From positions 744,001-808,000 of the forward strand of contig NC_052494.1 of assembly GCF_009730915.1 (NCBI RefSeq): 64,000 bases of DNA, read 5' to 3'. Of the stretch, positions 36,516-48,980 are shown piece after piece. Position numbers and translations under genes: made by a program. The notes under the pieces are model-generated. The model did no database searches. It was given only the letters and a program-made list of their open reading frames with translations, and had not been told where the DNA came from. The DNA is from Dioscorea cayenensis subsp. rotundata (lineage: Eukaryota > Streptophyta > Magnoliopsida > Dioscoreales > Dioscoreaceae). The number at the start of each line of letters is the position of its first letter. The stretch's first letter is position 1.

Positions 36516-37201
36516 CTCTCTCCGTATATTTTTAATTGTCACATTTTTAATTTTTTCTTTATTTTTTTTATTTGTCATACTATAAATTTTATACAGTATT
36601 AAATAATTTATCTTTTAATTTAATATAGTTATATAATTTTTAATAAATCACAATCAACTAAATATCAAATTATATACTCTAATATACTCTACTAGTGGGA
36701 GTTTAAATAGGAGTAGATTTGGAAATTAATAAAAAAATTTTTATAAAATATAGGTAATAAATTAACTTTAACCGATTTTTTTTAATCGGTTTGAATTATA
36801 TAGATGTGACATGTAAAAAAAACGGAAAAGAGTAGTAAATAAGAAAATCCGAATTGAATTGATGATCTATATTTTTTTTATAGTATTATTCATTCATTAT
36901 TATACACCCTAGATCATTTTTATTTGTTTATTTTAACTAATTCATTTGGATTATCGAAGTTGGTTAATGTTAGTAAATAATTTAAAATATATAAAAATTT
37001 ATATTAATTTTTAGATATTATATTTATTTAAAATATAATTTAATAAAAATATGTAATTGAATATAATTAATTGAAAATTGCTGATGTAGATATAAAGGAT
37101 AAATTTGGAAAAAAAAAAGTTTCATATTTTATAAATTTTTTAGCCGGATAATTGAAAATTATAATTTTTTTTAAAATGAGATAAATAAAAAACCGAGGGA
37201 G
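36516..37201. mobile_element. Long Stowaway-like MITE between eIF5A and the ClpF-like gene
   Basis: The left terminus is CTCTCTCCGT and the right terminus ends CCGAGGGAG, in inverted orientation. A TA target duplication lies at 36514-36515 and 37202-37203. The element is about 686 bases, AT-rich, with no transposase ORF. Confidence 0.7.
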
Positions 37202-37203
37202 TA

Positions 37204-38040
37204 ATAAAATAAATCCCATGAAAAATGTTCCGGTTCCAATGTCACTTGTGCTCGTCCATAATTTAAAAAAAAACATAATAAAATAAAAAATAAAATGCAA
37301 GATTTTTTTTTAAAGTTTATACTTTCCAAATGAATTACTGTGAAATGAACATATTTAATTTACAATTTAATTATTTGAAATATAAGTTTGGTGTAGCTTT
37401 GATTATTCACTTCAGTTATTATATTATTTTTTTCATCACTTGTTTAAGAAATTCATGGTAAAAATAGGCAAATTCACTCTCCAAATTTATGGAGAAAAAC
37501 AAATAAAATAATAAAAATTAATATATGAGTTTAAATCATGTGAAATTTCATTTTATTTTTTAAATTATAAAAAAAATATTATTTTAGTAGTTACTTGTGA
37601 ATAAATAAATGAAAACTATTATTTAGAGTTTCCATGTAGGAATTTACCTAATAATAATGAAAAAAGCATAAAAATAAATCATAACTCATAAACATAAATA
37701 ATTAAGCAATATTTTATGGATATATAAACAAAAAATTACATATAATTTAGTTAACATATTTTTCAGGTGTATAAATAGAAAAACTTTTAATTAATTAATT
37801 AATTATTGTTTTTATAGAAATGTCAACTTTTCATAAACTTCCAATTCCTCATCAATGTATTTAAAGTACAACGTCTACAAAGAGGACACGTGGACTTTGA
37901 GATCCGTGTAATAGGGCGCATAGTGCGGGGTTTTGTAGATCAAATGCTCTCTCTTTCTCTTATCCTTCTAAAATTCTCTACTTTTATTGGTTGCTATTTC
38001 CCTCCATGTCCTGCTCCCCCGCCCAAAATCAACGACAAGG
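37204..38040. other. Intergenic AT-rich region and promoter of the ClpF-like gene
   Basis: No gene. The last ~190 bases become GC-richer, with 'acacgtgg' (a G-box-like ACGTG core near 37887) and CT-rich sequence. This suits the core promoter and leader of the plus-strand gene. A leader intron may start at the donor near 38078. Confidence 0.45.
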
Positions 38041-38872
38041 TTTCGATTTAGGGCTTTGTTTCGATCCATCTTCCACTTGGTATTGCTTTTCTCTCACTCT
38101 CTTTACTTTGATTCATGAGAAAAATCTCTTTTTTTAGTTGTTTGGTTGCTGAATTGATCACTGGAATATATGGACCTTTGGAATTTTTTTAGATAGTGAT
38201 GAGGAATTGGAAGTTTATTCTTGTTAGTTTAAGTGGAATTTGATATGGTCTTTGATTGGTTTTGTTCTGTAGCCATGGTTGGGGCTGGGATTGAAAAAAA
38301 AAAAATTAAGCTTTTCTTGGGAAAAATGAGTGTGATTCAACACCTCTTTTTTGTTTTTTTGGTTGGATTTTGGGGGTGTCAGGTGTGCGCGTTGAATTTG
38401 GAAACTGTGTTTTTTTTTTGTTTCTATAATTCTGATATCCATTTAGTTTGTATTTAGTGTTTTGTTGTTCATTTGAATTTATCTTATGGCTTGTGTTTAA
38501 TCTAAGAAACCAAATCTCTTCCATTTTTTGGGTCTAATTTTCCTTAATCCTAACATAACCATAGGTACAAAATCGTTGCATGGAATTCCATAGAGTTTCT
38601 TGTGTTGAGATTCACATACATGTTGCATTTGTCATACATTGATTTCCTTACAGCTAAAATGTTCACATCCTTTCAAGAAGATTTTTTGCTCAGAGTGATG
38701 ATTATCAATGCTCCTTATTCTTTTTGTTGTGTAGGCCTGTTTGGTTGCTTATTGGATTGTGTGGTGGCAATTGATTACTGTTGCATTGCAAAAGGGTAGT
38801 TCTTGAGCCTATACAGGAGCCCAGCCATTAAAAGGTACCACCACAAAGTATTCAAGGTTCTTGTACCAAACA

Positions 38873-41411
38873 ATGCGAGGTGCTATAATAAGCACTTTCT
38901 CTTTGGCAAATGGTGGTAGCTGTGGAGCCGCTGCAGCTGCTTTATCAAGAAGTGATATAAGGCTGCTGAATAGGAGATATGTGTCTTCGCTGAGTGAGGG
39001 TCTGGACCTTTGGCGTCAATATGGCCTGAGATTACAGTCAGCAAACTCAAGTAGGTCAAAGGGGTTGGGAAGGGTGAGGGCTACTTGGTTATTTAGGGGA
39101 AATGACAAAGGGATGGATGCGAACTTGGAGCGCAGTGAGACTGCTAATGAAGACATTTTGATATTCTTTTTCCAGTTGGACCTGGAGACTCGAATACAAG
39201 TAACTCTTGTCATTCTTTACTCATTTTCTTTTTCTTTTGATTATTTTAAATGGCAAATTTGCTTAGCAATTTTTTTTACATATAAAATATTTATTGAAGA
39301 TAGCTACTTCTTTCCTTATGTATGTAAAGCCTGCATAATATCTTCTGGTGGTCTCATCTGTACTATTGCAGTTTTTTTTTTTTAAATGATGTTTCAACAA
39401 TATATTTTTTGATCATCTTCTCCTGTTGGGCTTTATGATTGCAGTATGCCCTGAATACAGAACAATTTGACGTAGCACAGCAATTAAGAGAGAAGTTGGC
39501 TGAGGTATGCAACTTTCAAATTATTTATATCTAGCCAGTTTTTTCCAAACGAAGTTTTTTACCAGTTGAAGCAATGAACTGTTTTTGTGTGCTGAATGTC
39601 TTTCTGCCTCATTTTTGGGGGCAGGTTGAAACACAAATAATCAAGCAACAGGAAGCTAGAAGAGGTTCATCGTCCAAGAGTGAAGCTCAAGATCAGGCTT
39701 TACATATTTTACGTCTCCGGTGAGTCCCCTTATTTATTTTTTTATTTTTCTGGTAGCTTGTGCAGGACATAATCATCACTTCTGCTTTGAGTGATACTAG
39801 TATGATGTTAACATTTGTCCTGAATGTGTTCATATTTGCTTCTTTCTTTGCAGTGCAGACATGCAAAAAGCTATAGACAGTGAAAACTATGGTGTGGCTG
39901 CTCAGTTGCGTGATGAAATTACTAAACTTGAGGTTAAAAAAGAACCTAATGCATACTTGTATTTTGCTGATTATCTCAAAAATTATATCCTACAGCTTGG
40001 CTAGCCATCATTATCAGGATTACCCTTGACCATGTAAGGGTTTTAGGTTAGCTGATGCAAATCTTGTTTGCAGGCTGAGTCTTTGGCTGCTTCTGCTAAA
40101 GCTCTTGCTTATGCAAATGTGCAGTATGCATTTCGATTGGGACAAAAAGTAAAACACAAAATATTTGGTGAGTGCTTCTCGGACCACTCCCCCTTTGTCT
40201 TCTCTCTGACATGCACATCTCTTTGTTGAATTTGGAAGTTTCTTGGACCTTTGTTGAATTTGATTCAAGTTTCTGAATACTGGTGAAATTGAGGTTGTCA
40301 TCCAACTATAGTTTATCTTTGTGATATTGACATAGAGAAAGATGAGAAAAGAATGTATAAGATCACTTGTGCAGCATAACAGCCTTTTCCTCATGTGTAA
40401 TCATTTTCTCTGACAACTGCTTTGAAGATGTGTACTCTACATTTATGTAAGCTCTGTTTGTTATATTTTGCTTTTAGTACTCAAGGCTGAAGTTCGGCAA
40501 TGTTTGTCAAGATCCATTGCTATACATATTTCAAACTAATGGTTTCTCCTTTCTTGACACCGCATTTTCACAGGTTATCGAGCAGTAATTTGCGGCATGG
40601 ATCCTGTATGCTGTGAATCAAGTTCATGGATGGAGGTTGCAAATGTTGATAAGTTGTCTCAAGGTCCTAATCAGCCATTTTATCAGGTTAATGGTGTTCT
40701 TGACTAGATACTTCCATATCAGTATTAATTAGTGGCTTCCTAATCAAGTTCACAAACTGCCTCATCGGAGACCGCTTGTCCTCTTAGTGGTGTTAAACCT
40801 AACAAGTTTTTTTCCACTCTGTTGCAGGTCTTGGTTGATGTACACGCGGATCCAAACTTGCTTGTTGCATATGGTTTGTTTACATTGAGCAAGCTTCAAT
40901 ATTAGCATTTAATCCATTTTGTTTTGGTGCTGAATTGAGGTGTTCCCTCTATATGCACACCATTGTCTTGATAGAACATATTGATTAATCATGTTAATGC
41001 TTTTGGAAATCCTTTGATGGTTCATACATAAATCGTGACAATCTTTTGTTAAATCTGGATGTCCATGTGTAGTAATTGGTGCTTTTTTTTTTTAATAGTT
41101 ACATTGTGTGACTAATATCCTGTTGATAATTTTCTTCCAGTTCCTGAGGAGAATCTGTTAGCTGGTGAAGAACCAGACAGAGTGAGTTCCGAAACAACTT
41201 CTGTAACGGCATTGGCTGATGAAGTTTCTGACCCAAGTTCTATTAATCTGTGATGCAGGATAGGTTTGATCACCCATACCTTTCATTTCTGTTTTATGGA
41301 ATGGATACTGCTGGAGATTTCATCCCGATAAAGCAGCTTCGTGAAAAGTATGGCAGGCCTCGCCATGAAGTTCCTGCTGAACCCAACGACGACAGTGATG
41401 AGAGTGCTTAG
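38873..41411 (+). CDS. CLPF: ClpF-like chloroplast Clp-protease adaptor with UVR and YccV domains (335 aa, 9 exons)
   Basis: Exons: 38873-39199, 39445-39504, 39625-39719, 39854-39932, 40074-40167, 40574-40686, 40828-40873, 41141-41181, 41259-41411, phases consistent, 1008 nt. ClpF works with ClpS1 in delivering substrates to the stromal Clp protease (Arabidopsis At2g03390). Residues 1 to about 80 are Ser/Ala/Arg-rich with few acids, fitting a plastid transit peptide. UVR-type helices follow (LDLETRIQ, FDVAQQLREKLAE, then NYGVAAQLRDEITKLE). The YccV/HspQ-like domain runs from FRLGQKVKHKIFGYRAVICG to RFDHPYLSFLFYG. The acidic C-terminal tail is DDSDESA. The splice at 41182-41258 is needed, because read-through meets a stop. 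An acidic in-frame-looking remnant downstream (near 41513) is probably 3' UTR. Confidence 0.92.
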
Positions 41412-41911
41412 GGTACAATATCTACGACAACTTCTACTCTTTTAAACACTCACATTGGTTTTTAGAACATCCATTTGATGCGTCGATTTCGCCATTTTTA
41501 TATGATTTCAGATGTTTCTGACACTGAAGACAGCCTTTAAGTTGAGGGAACAAGAGAATTTGGAATCAGATGGAAACTGTATATATTTCCCATTTTTGTA
41601 TATATCAATGCTTGAACTCTAAATTTTTTATGCAACTGAATCAAAACCCGAAAAATATAAGTCTGTATTGTTCCAGTTGTCTGATTAATACTTGACTACT
41701 CTGTTGATTTAAATAAAATTATAACTGTTCTCACATTGTTGGTGCTCCCCATCTTGCAAGAGATATTGTCACATTGGTTTCTTCCAAATCTGTACAGGCA
41801 GTCTTGCTCAGAAAAACAGACAAAATGTACAATCTGTTTTTAAGAATTTAACTCTCAATGCAGGTAGTCTTTGCAGTCTGTCAGAAATAGTACTGGAATA
41901 AGCATGAAAGT

Positions 41912-44656
41912 TTAAACCAAAGGTGCACCAACACTTCCCGGTGGGCACCGTGGTCTTCGGCATCGTCTTGTTGTCCTTCCCCACCCTACGATGCTCTTAT
42001 CATCGTCCACAGGCTTGGCATTCTTTGGCTCTGATACTGGCTCCACTGCAGGCAAACTTCTAGGCCGTCCTCTTCCCCTTGTTTGCGCCTTTCTCTTTGT
42101 CGGACTTGCCTGAGACCAAGGTCCACCAGCAGACCTTGCCAACCCTTCAATGGTTTTCATGTCTTCGATAACTTCATGCCTTGATAATGTTGCGAGGCCC
42201 GGCAATATATCTTTCTGAAAGTCTCTTTTCTGTCGCCTCTTCCTTGTCGAGCCTCGTCGAGGCTTTGTCAGTAGTAGCAAAGCAACCGAACCCTTCCGTT
42301 CTTCTTCTTGGTCGTCTTGTCCCTGGGAATGACACTGTAACTCTTCCACCTTCATCTCTTCAAGCTTCAATGTCATCGATTCGAATAGATCAAGCCCATC
42401 ATCATCTAATGATTCAGAGCCAAGATAGTCTTCCCCCTTCAGCTCCTTCTCCATGTCGGATGACAACACGACGTCTGCAAACCAACTCAATGCATCAGAT
42501 TCAGTTACCAGAGTCTTGTGGCATGTAAGTTTGTCAGCATTGTTGAATGTGTCCTGTGAAATGGCGAAAATGCTCTCTGCTGCTTCTCTGATGCATTGTT
42601 CATGCAAGTTCTCAGTTTTGTTCAAACAGTCCGCTTTGAAAGTGTAATCTATTTCTGCAGATTCATCATCTGCCTGACAAGTGACTGGTGCTTCCAAATC
42701 AATATTTAGCATGATTTTCCGTGGAGAACCCAAGGAATTTAGATCTATTTGATTCCTAGAGCTTTTACTTCCAGAGGTTCTTTCAAACCGAATCCCCGCC
42801 CCCTCATTGCACTTCACATTATCAGTCAAAAACCGGGTCTGAATGTCACTCTGCTTGAATGTCTCAGCAAAAGTAAACCCAAGAATTGTTTTACCAGACA
42901 GAGAATTCGATGCCTCATCCATTTCCAAAGTTTGTTGTAATTCCTGCTGACTAGACGTGAAAAGGCCCTTACCATTATTCGGTTTTCCCTCAAATCCTGA
43001 AGAAGTTATAGCACAGTTAGCCAGCAGCTGAGTATAGCTCTGCGCAGCATTTCTTTCACAAATTGGTTTCTTTCTGAGCCAAGGGATTCCTCCTGATGAT
43101 TCCTCGTTTTTCATCGAAGTATCTTGTTTGGTGGCGAAGCCATCAACAATGTCATTTGTACATGCTTGGTTCAGATTCAAAGCTTTGGCGGACTTAACAT
43201 CAATGCAGTGCAAACTCTTAAAATATTTTGACGATCTGTGACCTTCGGAGGCCCCAAAAGCAGAACTACTATGATTGCTGTTTTGGTTTGGCTTATCAGA
43301 GATGAACGATGTGTGGTTGGAGCTATTGTGATTGAACTGCAAATTCACTGTTGAAGGTTTATTAAAGCAAGGAAGTGCTTGAACTGCAATTGGTATGTGG
43401 CTTATTTTATTTGACGGCTTTCTCCAAGATGAATCCAGTGGAGAATGACTCCCATTTGTTCGATTTAGCTTCAGTTCTACTGCTTCAGAGACTATCGGTG
43501 CTTTCTCATTGTAAAGAGGCAGTACGGAAGAATTGAGACGGTAATGACTTCGCCCTGCAAATTGAGACAAATAAAAGTTATTGGATTCATTTGATCCCAC
43601 AAACAAGTAAACATATTCACACTTTTGAAGAATTTTTAAGTCTTACCAGAATCTTTTCCCAAGAGAGGCAATTCCTTTGAAGAACATTCTGCGTCCTTGT
43701 CTCTTTGATGGCTTCGGGCAGCTGTCTCTGTTTGCAGAGGCAACTTGTTCTCTCGAATAACTTCACAGCCAGTTCCCGTGCTGAAAATGAAGGTGGAAGC
43801 AGATCCTATTGCTCTGTCGGAGCATTCTTTTGCCGGCTCATTCAAGTCAGCCAAGTCACAGTTCTTTAAGCGTGAATCCAATTTCTGACTATTTTCTCTG
43901 CAACCAGAATTCTCACCAGTTCCCAGAGTAAGTTTCAGATCATTCCCAGGTTGCCTAGTTGCAGCAAATCCCGTTTCATTATCAATATACACATCAGCCG
44001 GGAGCTCAAGGTCAAGCATTTTCCGGGGAAACTGGTTAGACTTGGACTTTGAAACCTCATCATCTTTTCGAACCTCCATTTTCAACTGTACTTCGGCAAG
44101 ATTGAACACTGCTTTGATTCTCATTTAGAAAGTTTAAGGGCACATTCCCAAAAGACAAATGAGATGCACTCAATTTGTTCTCATTTTCTCCTGGTGGTGC
44201 TTGAGATAAAAAAGAACTTGTTTGTGATGTGTACAACAAATCTTTTGGCAAACAAAATCTATACAACTCTTTCCTTTTAAGCTCATCCATTAAATTCTTC
44301 TGTGTTCTGTAAAGACGGTGGAGTTCATAGACCTATCATAGAAACGTATCGTCATGATCTTCTTATTAGTACAACAATATCACACATTGTATGTAACATC
44401 AAACTCGAATGAAACAGTAACATCGACATACCTGTTTCCGGAATATAGCTTCATGTTCAAGCATTGTCCGCTTCAACATCTCTTTATCGTATTCTGAATA
44501 TCCTAAAACTGTCTTCAGCATGACTTCATTATAGGCATGCCCGTTCCGAGCTTTTCCATCGCAAAAAAGCGACCAACTAACATTTCGGTCGTCATCTTGT
44601 CCCCTCATCGGATTATACCCTGGCAGGTAACTTTTACACTGATATTTCGCTCCCAT
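41912..44656 (-). CDS. DUF863 family protein (about 850 aa), carries a +1 frameshift in exon 2
   Basis: Exons on the minus strand: 44656-44432, 44332-43647, 43554-41912. The start MGAKYQCKSYLPGY, the block YDKEMLKRTMLEHEAIFRKQ, then VYELHRLYRTQKNLMDELKR and RKMLDLELPADVYID are DUF863 hallmarks. The C terminus is basic (PRRGSTRKRRQKRDF, GWGRTTRRCRR) and suggests nuclear localisation. The molecular role is unknown. Exon 2 is 686 nt, but phase at both ends needs 685 (mod 3). The frame changes within ENGGSKR, at an A-run (T-run 44065-44068 on the plus strand). Upstream and downstream of it both frames keep family similarity. As written, translation would stop at 44060. Either a base-call error or a recent null allele. 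Confidence 0.85.
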
Positions 44657-45581
44657 TTCCGTAAAAATACAGAAATTCCGAAGAACAACTCTCAATCAAT
44701 TCTACAACATTCAATCCTTTTTATCAAAACCTTACTCAATAAGAAGAAAAACAGTGTTTCAATTGTCCAATAAAGAGATTAACCAAATTAATCAACAAAT
44801 GTGGCAAAATATAAGTGCTAAAAGCATGATGCATCAATTGTCAGATTCAATGTTGCTTTTAACAATACACACCATAATCATAGTCAAGATAAATCAGTTA
44901 ATTATAGGTATCTACCTCTTCAGACTCGTCGATTTCATTCGATTTGTATCTGCTAACCAAAGCTTGATTTGATTTTCATGTGACCTGAAATCATAAGAAA
45001 AAAATCTCAGAAATGCATCAATTTGATTTCTATACATTAATCACCATGAATCCCCAAATAGAAACTAATAGAATTGCAAAACAATCCTGCTTGCAATCAA
45101 ACAGTCACTTCAATTCCCCAACAAAATCTCACAAAAATGAAGATAAAAAGATTTCAATTTTAATCAGCATAACAACAAACACAATGCTAATACCCAAAAT
45201 CAAAAATCAAAGATCAAATCAAACTATACAACTTGCAGAACATCAATCAATTTTAAAACTAAGAACATACAGAAAAATAAAATAAAATAAAATAGATACA
45301 TGACAAAGTAAGAGAATCAAAGATCACAACTTTACCTCCTCAATCAGCATCAGAAACCACCTCCAAACAATTCAGCATCAAAAGAAGCACAAGAAGAAAA
45401 GTGATAACTCCCAATCAATGGAAACAAAATCAAGCAATGAAACACAAGTACTTGGTCTACAAAAAACCATCAACACTAAGAATGGCTTCAGATCTTCAAC
45501 AAATTGATTGTTTTCTCATCTGTTTGCCCAAAAGACATAGCAACAAAGAGAAGATGAGAAGAAGAGATGGACAACAACACA

Positions 45582-45604
45582 AAGAGAGAGAGAGAGAGAG
45601 AGAA
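45582..45604. repeat. (GA)n microsatellite in the DUF863 5' leader
   Basis: A run of GA repeats, read as CT on the coding strand, within the probable leader between the TATA box at 45989 and the ATG at 44656. Confidence 0.8.
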
Positions 45605-45988
45605 AAAGAGAGAAAGAGAGATCCCAGGTGAGAAAATCTCCCAACCAAGAACAAAGCCTTAAACAATGACATGAAAGTTTGTCAACTAGTGGTCTTCTTC
45701 TCTACAATTTCTCTACAACTTCTTCTCTCACTAGAAAAATTCATCCATTGATGACTTTCCAATGGATTTCCCCTCAAAATTTTCCCTTTTTTTGACTCCA
45801 TTAACTGATAAAAAAAGGAAAAATTACAACTTTTTTCATCCAAGATATGGATATTCTCAGATTTAATACAAAAAAAAATTGGATTTTTGAGGAAAAACAA
45901 AAAACCACAACTGCTTTTACTTTCAATCCTGCCAAGACAAGCAACAGACCACCCAAAATCTACAAAAACCAGCTGCCTTTTTCTTCCC

Positions 45989-45995
45989 TTTTATA
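45989..45995 (-). promoter_or_regulatory. TATA box of the DUF863 gene
   Basis: TATAAAA in the context 'aggggtataaaaggg' on the minus strand, an excellent match. It sets transcription start near 45960, so the leader is long (about 1.3 kb of genomic DNA, probably with an intron). Confidence 0.65.
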
Positions 45996-47022
45996 CCCCT
46001 GCAAATTTCTCTTAATTACATTTCTACCCAAAAAATTGTTTTTTTTTAATATTTTTTTTTATTTTATATAACTTTAATAAAAGAGTGGCAATTTTTTTCT
46101 CCTCAGATGTGAGTTCGACTTCTGACTTTTTTTCTAACTTAATAGTTAAGAGTATGTGACTTATCTATATTTATCAAAATTAATAATAATTTGATTATTT
46201 AATTATAAAATTTGCAAAGCAGATATAGTAGAACTAAATAAGCCAAATAAATTATTGAAATTATAATAATAATTTGAGTATGTAATTATAAAGTTTTTGA
46301 AGGGTATTTATGTGAAAATAGTACTAAGTAGATTTTTTTAAGTTATAAATAATTGTTAAGTGATAATGAACTAATGAAGTACATGTTTGAAGATATTAAT
46401 GAAAGTTTTTAGTAAAGAGATTAAGAGGGGTGATTAGAGATTTAAGTAAATTAAATTAAGGAATAAATACAAGAAGGTCATGTGGGGTCCATTTTGATTA
46501 GAAGATTTGGTTGTACAATTAAATTGTCATTTTCAGAGATGGCGTGTTCGGTGAGTTTTGAAATAGAAGGAAATATCTTTCTATATATATAGTTTTACAT
46601 CTAAAAAAATGTAACACTATATATAAATAATTTTTAATTATTAATATATATATAAACATGGTGAAAAAAAAATTAAAAAATAGTTTTTGATTTTTAATTT
46701 TTTAAGATTTTGTCATGTGAGACTATTATTTAAATAAAAACTCTATATATATAACTTCATATTTATAATAAAAAATTATTATAATTAATATATATATACT
46801 TTGTTAACCAAATTTTTTTTGTGTCCAGTAATACTGGTCACTTCATAAAGTTTGTTTTACACAACTTTCATTATTTAGATTCTAAACACACATAACACAA
46901 TGATATTAAAAGTCTTTGGTTATGAGATCAAGCTTGCAATCTAATCCCCGTATTATTGGGTAAAGACGCACGTGCGTGTACGCAATACGTTTGTCGCATT
47001 TATAAATATATATATATATATA

Positions 47023-47126
47023 TTCTGTTAAAAAATAATAAATATATAAAAAGAAACAGAAAATTGTGCACATATATATATATATTCTGTTAAAAAATAA
47101 TAAATATATAAAAAGAAACAGAAAAT

Positions 47127-47132
<6 letters not shown>
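47023..47132. repeat. 62-base tandem duplication next to (TA)n
   Basis: The block from 'ttctgttaaaaaataataa' to 'gaaaattgtgca' occurs at 47023 and again at 47085. It is followed by an uninterrupted (TA)n of about 60 bases (47131-47191). Confidence 0.9.
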
Positions 47133-47197
<65 letters not shown>

Positions 47198-47741
47198 TGT
47201 ATTTGAAATTATGAATGCACTTCCAAAAAAATCATAAGCATTGTCTTCATCATCCCTTAATCTTTATTGTCTTTAGAACAAGACGATGATTGTTATATAT
47301 GTAAAATCATTGTATGATTTTACAAGGGTATATATATATTTTTTTTAATGTAAATAAACAAATATAAAGTAAAATTCAAGATTGATTATAATTAATGAAT
47401 TGGACTTTTGTAAGGTCACAAAATTTATGATTCCTTTGTGGTACCTTTTTTTTATTTTCCATTAAATTGTGGGCCATTAAAAGTGGGTGCATCCTTGCAC
47501 ATGGATAGTCCCTTGGTACAATCTTCACCCTTTTGTTGTGAAACCCCCCACAAAAATAAAGATGACTCTTCTTTTTACAATTATACCCCCCACCCCCACA
47601 CAATCAATATGAGGTTTTTTTTTAATTATTGTTAATAAATAAAAAAAAAAGTAACCCATATACCTCTATATTGTTGTATTTATAATTTTTTTTACAATTA
47701 TACAAACATTAATAATCATAAATTCATGTTAGCATATATGT

Positions 47742-47994
47742 AAAAATATCATGATTTTTTTATTGTGCTTATAAAATTCATTTTAGTTTGTATATAGCTT
47801 TATATCCCTCTCATGTCATAATATGTATTCTGTATTTTAAATTTTATTTAATATTGATATGAAATGCAAAAATATCATGATTTTTTTATTGTGCTTATAA
47901 AATTCATTTTAGTTTGTATATAGCTTTATATCCCTCTCATGTCATAATATGTATTCTGTATTTTAAATTTTATTTAATATTGATATGAAATGCA
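47742..47994. repeat. 126-base perfect or near-perfect tandem duplication
   Basis: The unit starting 'aaaaatatcatgattttttt' is repeated at 47868 with the same internal phrases ('ccctctcatgtcataatatg', 'tattgatatgaaatgca'). No difference was noted by eye, so it is recent or an assembly artefact. Confidence 0.92.
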
Positions 47995-48417
47995 ATTAAA
48001 CCTTCTAAGAATTTATTTTTTTTGTGTGTTTGGTATGGCCGTATGGCAGAAGACATTGGATATGTTTGACATGAAAATAAAACCCCGAAGGACATCACAA
48101 TATAAATTTTTTTGCCCTTTGTTTAATTTGTAAATGAACTTACAGTATAGCACAAAAAACTGCGTGAATGCATCACTAATTTGAAAAATATTGTCCCATC
48201 AAAACTATGAAATAATTTTTTTACTGTGAGACATCACAATCAAAAAACAATTTTGGTTTCAGTTAAAATAAAAAATCACAATACCATATCATTGACCTTA
48301 GCCCAATAAAAAATTCAAAAATTTAAAAAAAATATAAAATTATTAATTAATATATATATATATATATATATATGGGAATCCTATCCACTAAATTTTTATT
48401 ACATAAAATTCTAATAA

Positions 48418-48465
<48 letters not shown>

Positions 48466-48905
48466 GTAGAAGATCTATTTGACATTTGTTAATTTCTCAT
48501 AAAAATTTTACCAATATTATTTTAATAATATTAAAATATTTATAACATAATACTAAATTATATTATTTTAAATTAATTTTTTTATCTCATAATATATAAT
48601 AAAAATTAATTTTTAAAAAAATATTATATCTTTTAAAGTTGATAAATAGCTTATTTTTATCTAATCTTAATTTTTATCTTAATTTTTTTATTAAAAAAAT
48701 AAAAATTATTAATTTTTTTAAAAAAATTTCATATAATTATATTCAGATCATCACACTCGGGAATGTAATACTTTAGTATTACTAAAAGTCTAAAACATTA
48801 CTAATAAATACCAAAAATATATATTTTTTTAAATTCAAATATTTGGTCCTTATAATCTTATATTCATATTGAACTTTTTTAATAAATAAATAATCTTATA
48901 AATTA

Positions 48906-48980
48906 TCGGGGAATCCCCGTTGGGAGCGGGCCGGGGAGGGATTTTCCTCCGTTCCCGGGGAACGGAGATTTCCCGACCCA
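48906..48980. other. Isolated GC-rich palindromic block
   Basis: About 75 bases with several small hairpins ('ggggaatcccc', 'cggggaggg', 'cgttcccggggaacg') inside very AT-rich DNA. This style of repeated CCCCG/CGGGG is seen in some plant transposon remnants. Origin not identified. Confidence 0.5.

Noticed and set aside
38224-38524. Lys-rich ORFs on both strands before the ClpF-like gene
   Set aside because: Inside the probable leader intron; low complexity and no homology.
41512-41542. Possible extra ClpF-like coding exon (acidic DVSDTEDSL)
   Set aside because: The TAG at 41409 precedes it, and no donor before that stop restores frame; treated as 3' UTR.
45013-45631. Gln/Asn/Lys-rich plus-strand ORFs
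   Set aside because: Antisense of the DUF863 leader region; no start context or family match.
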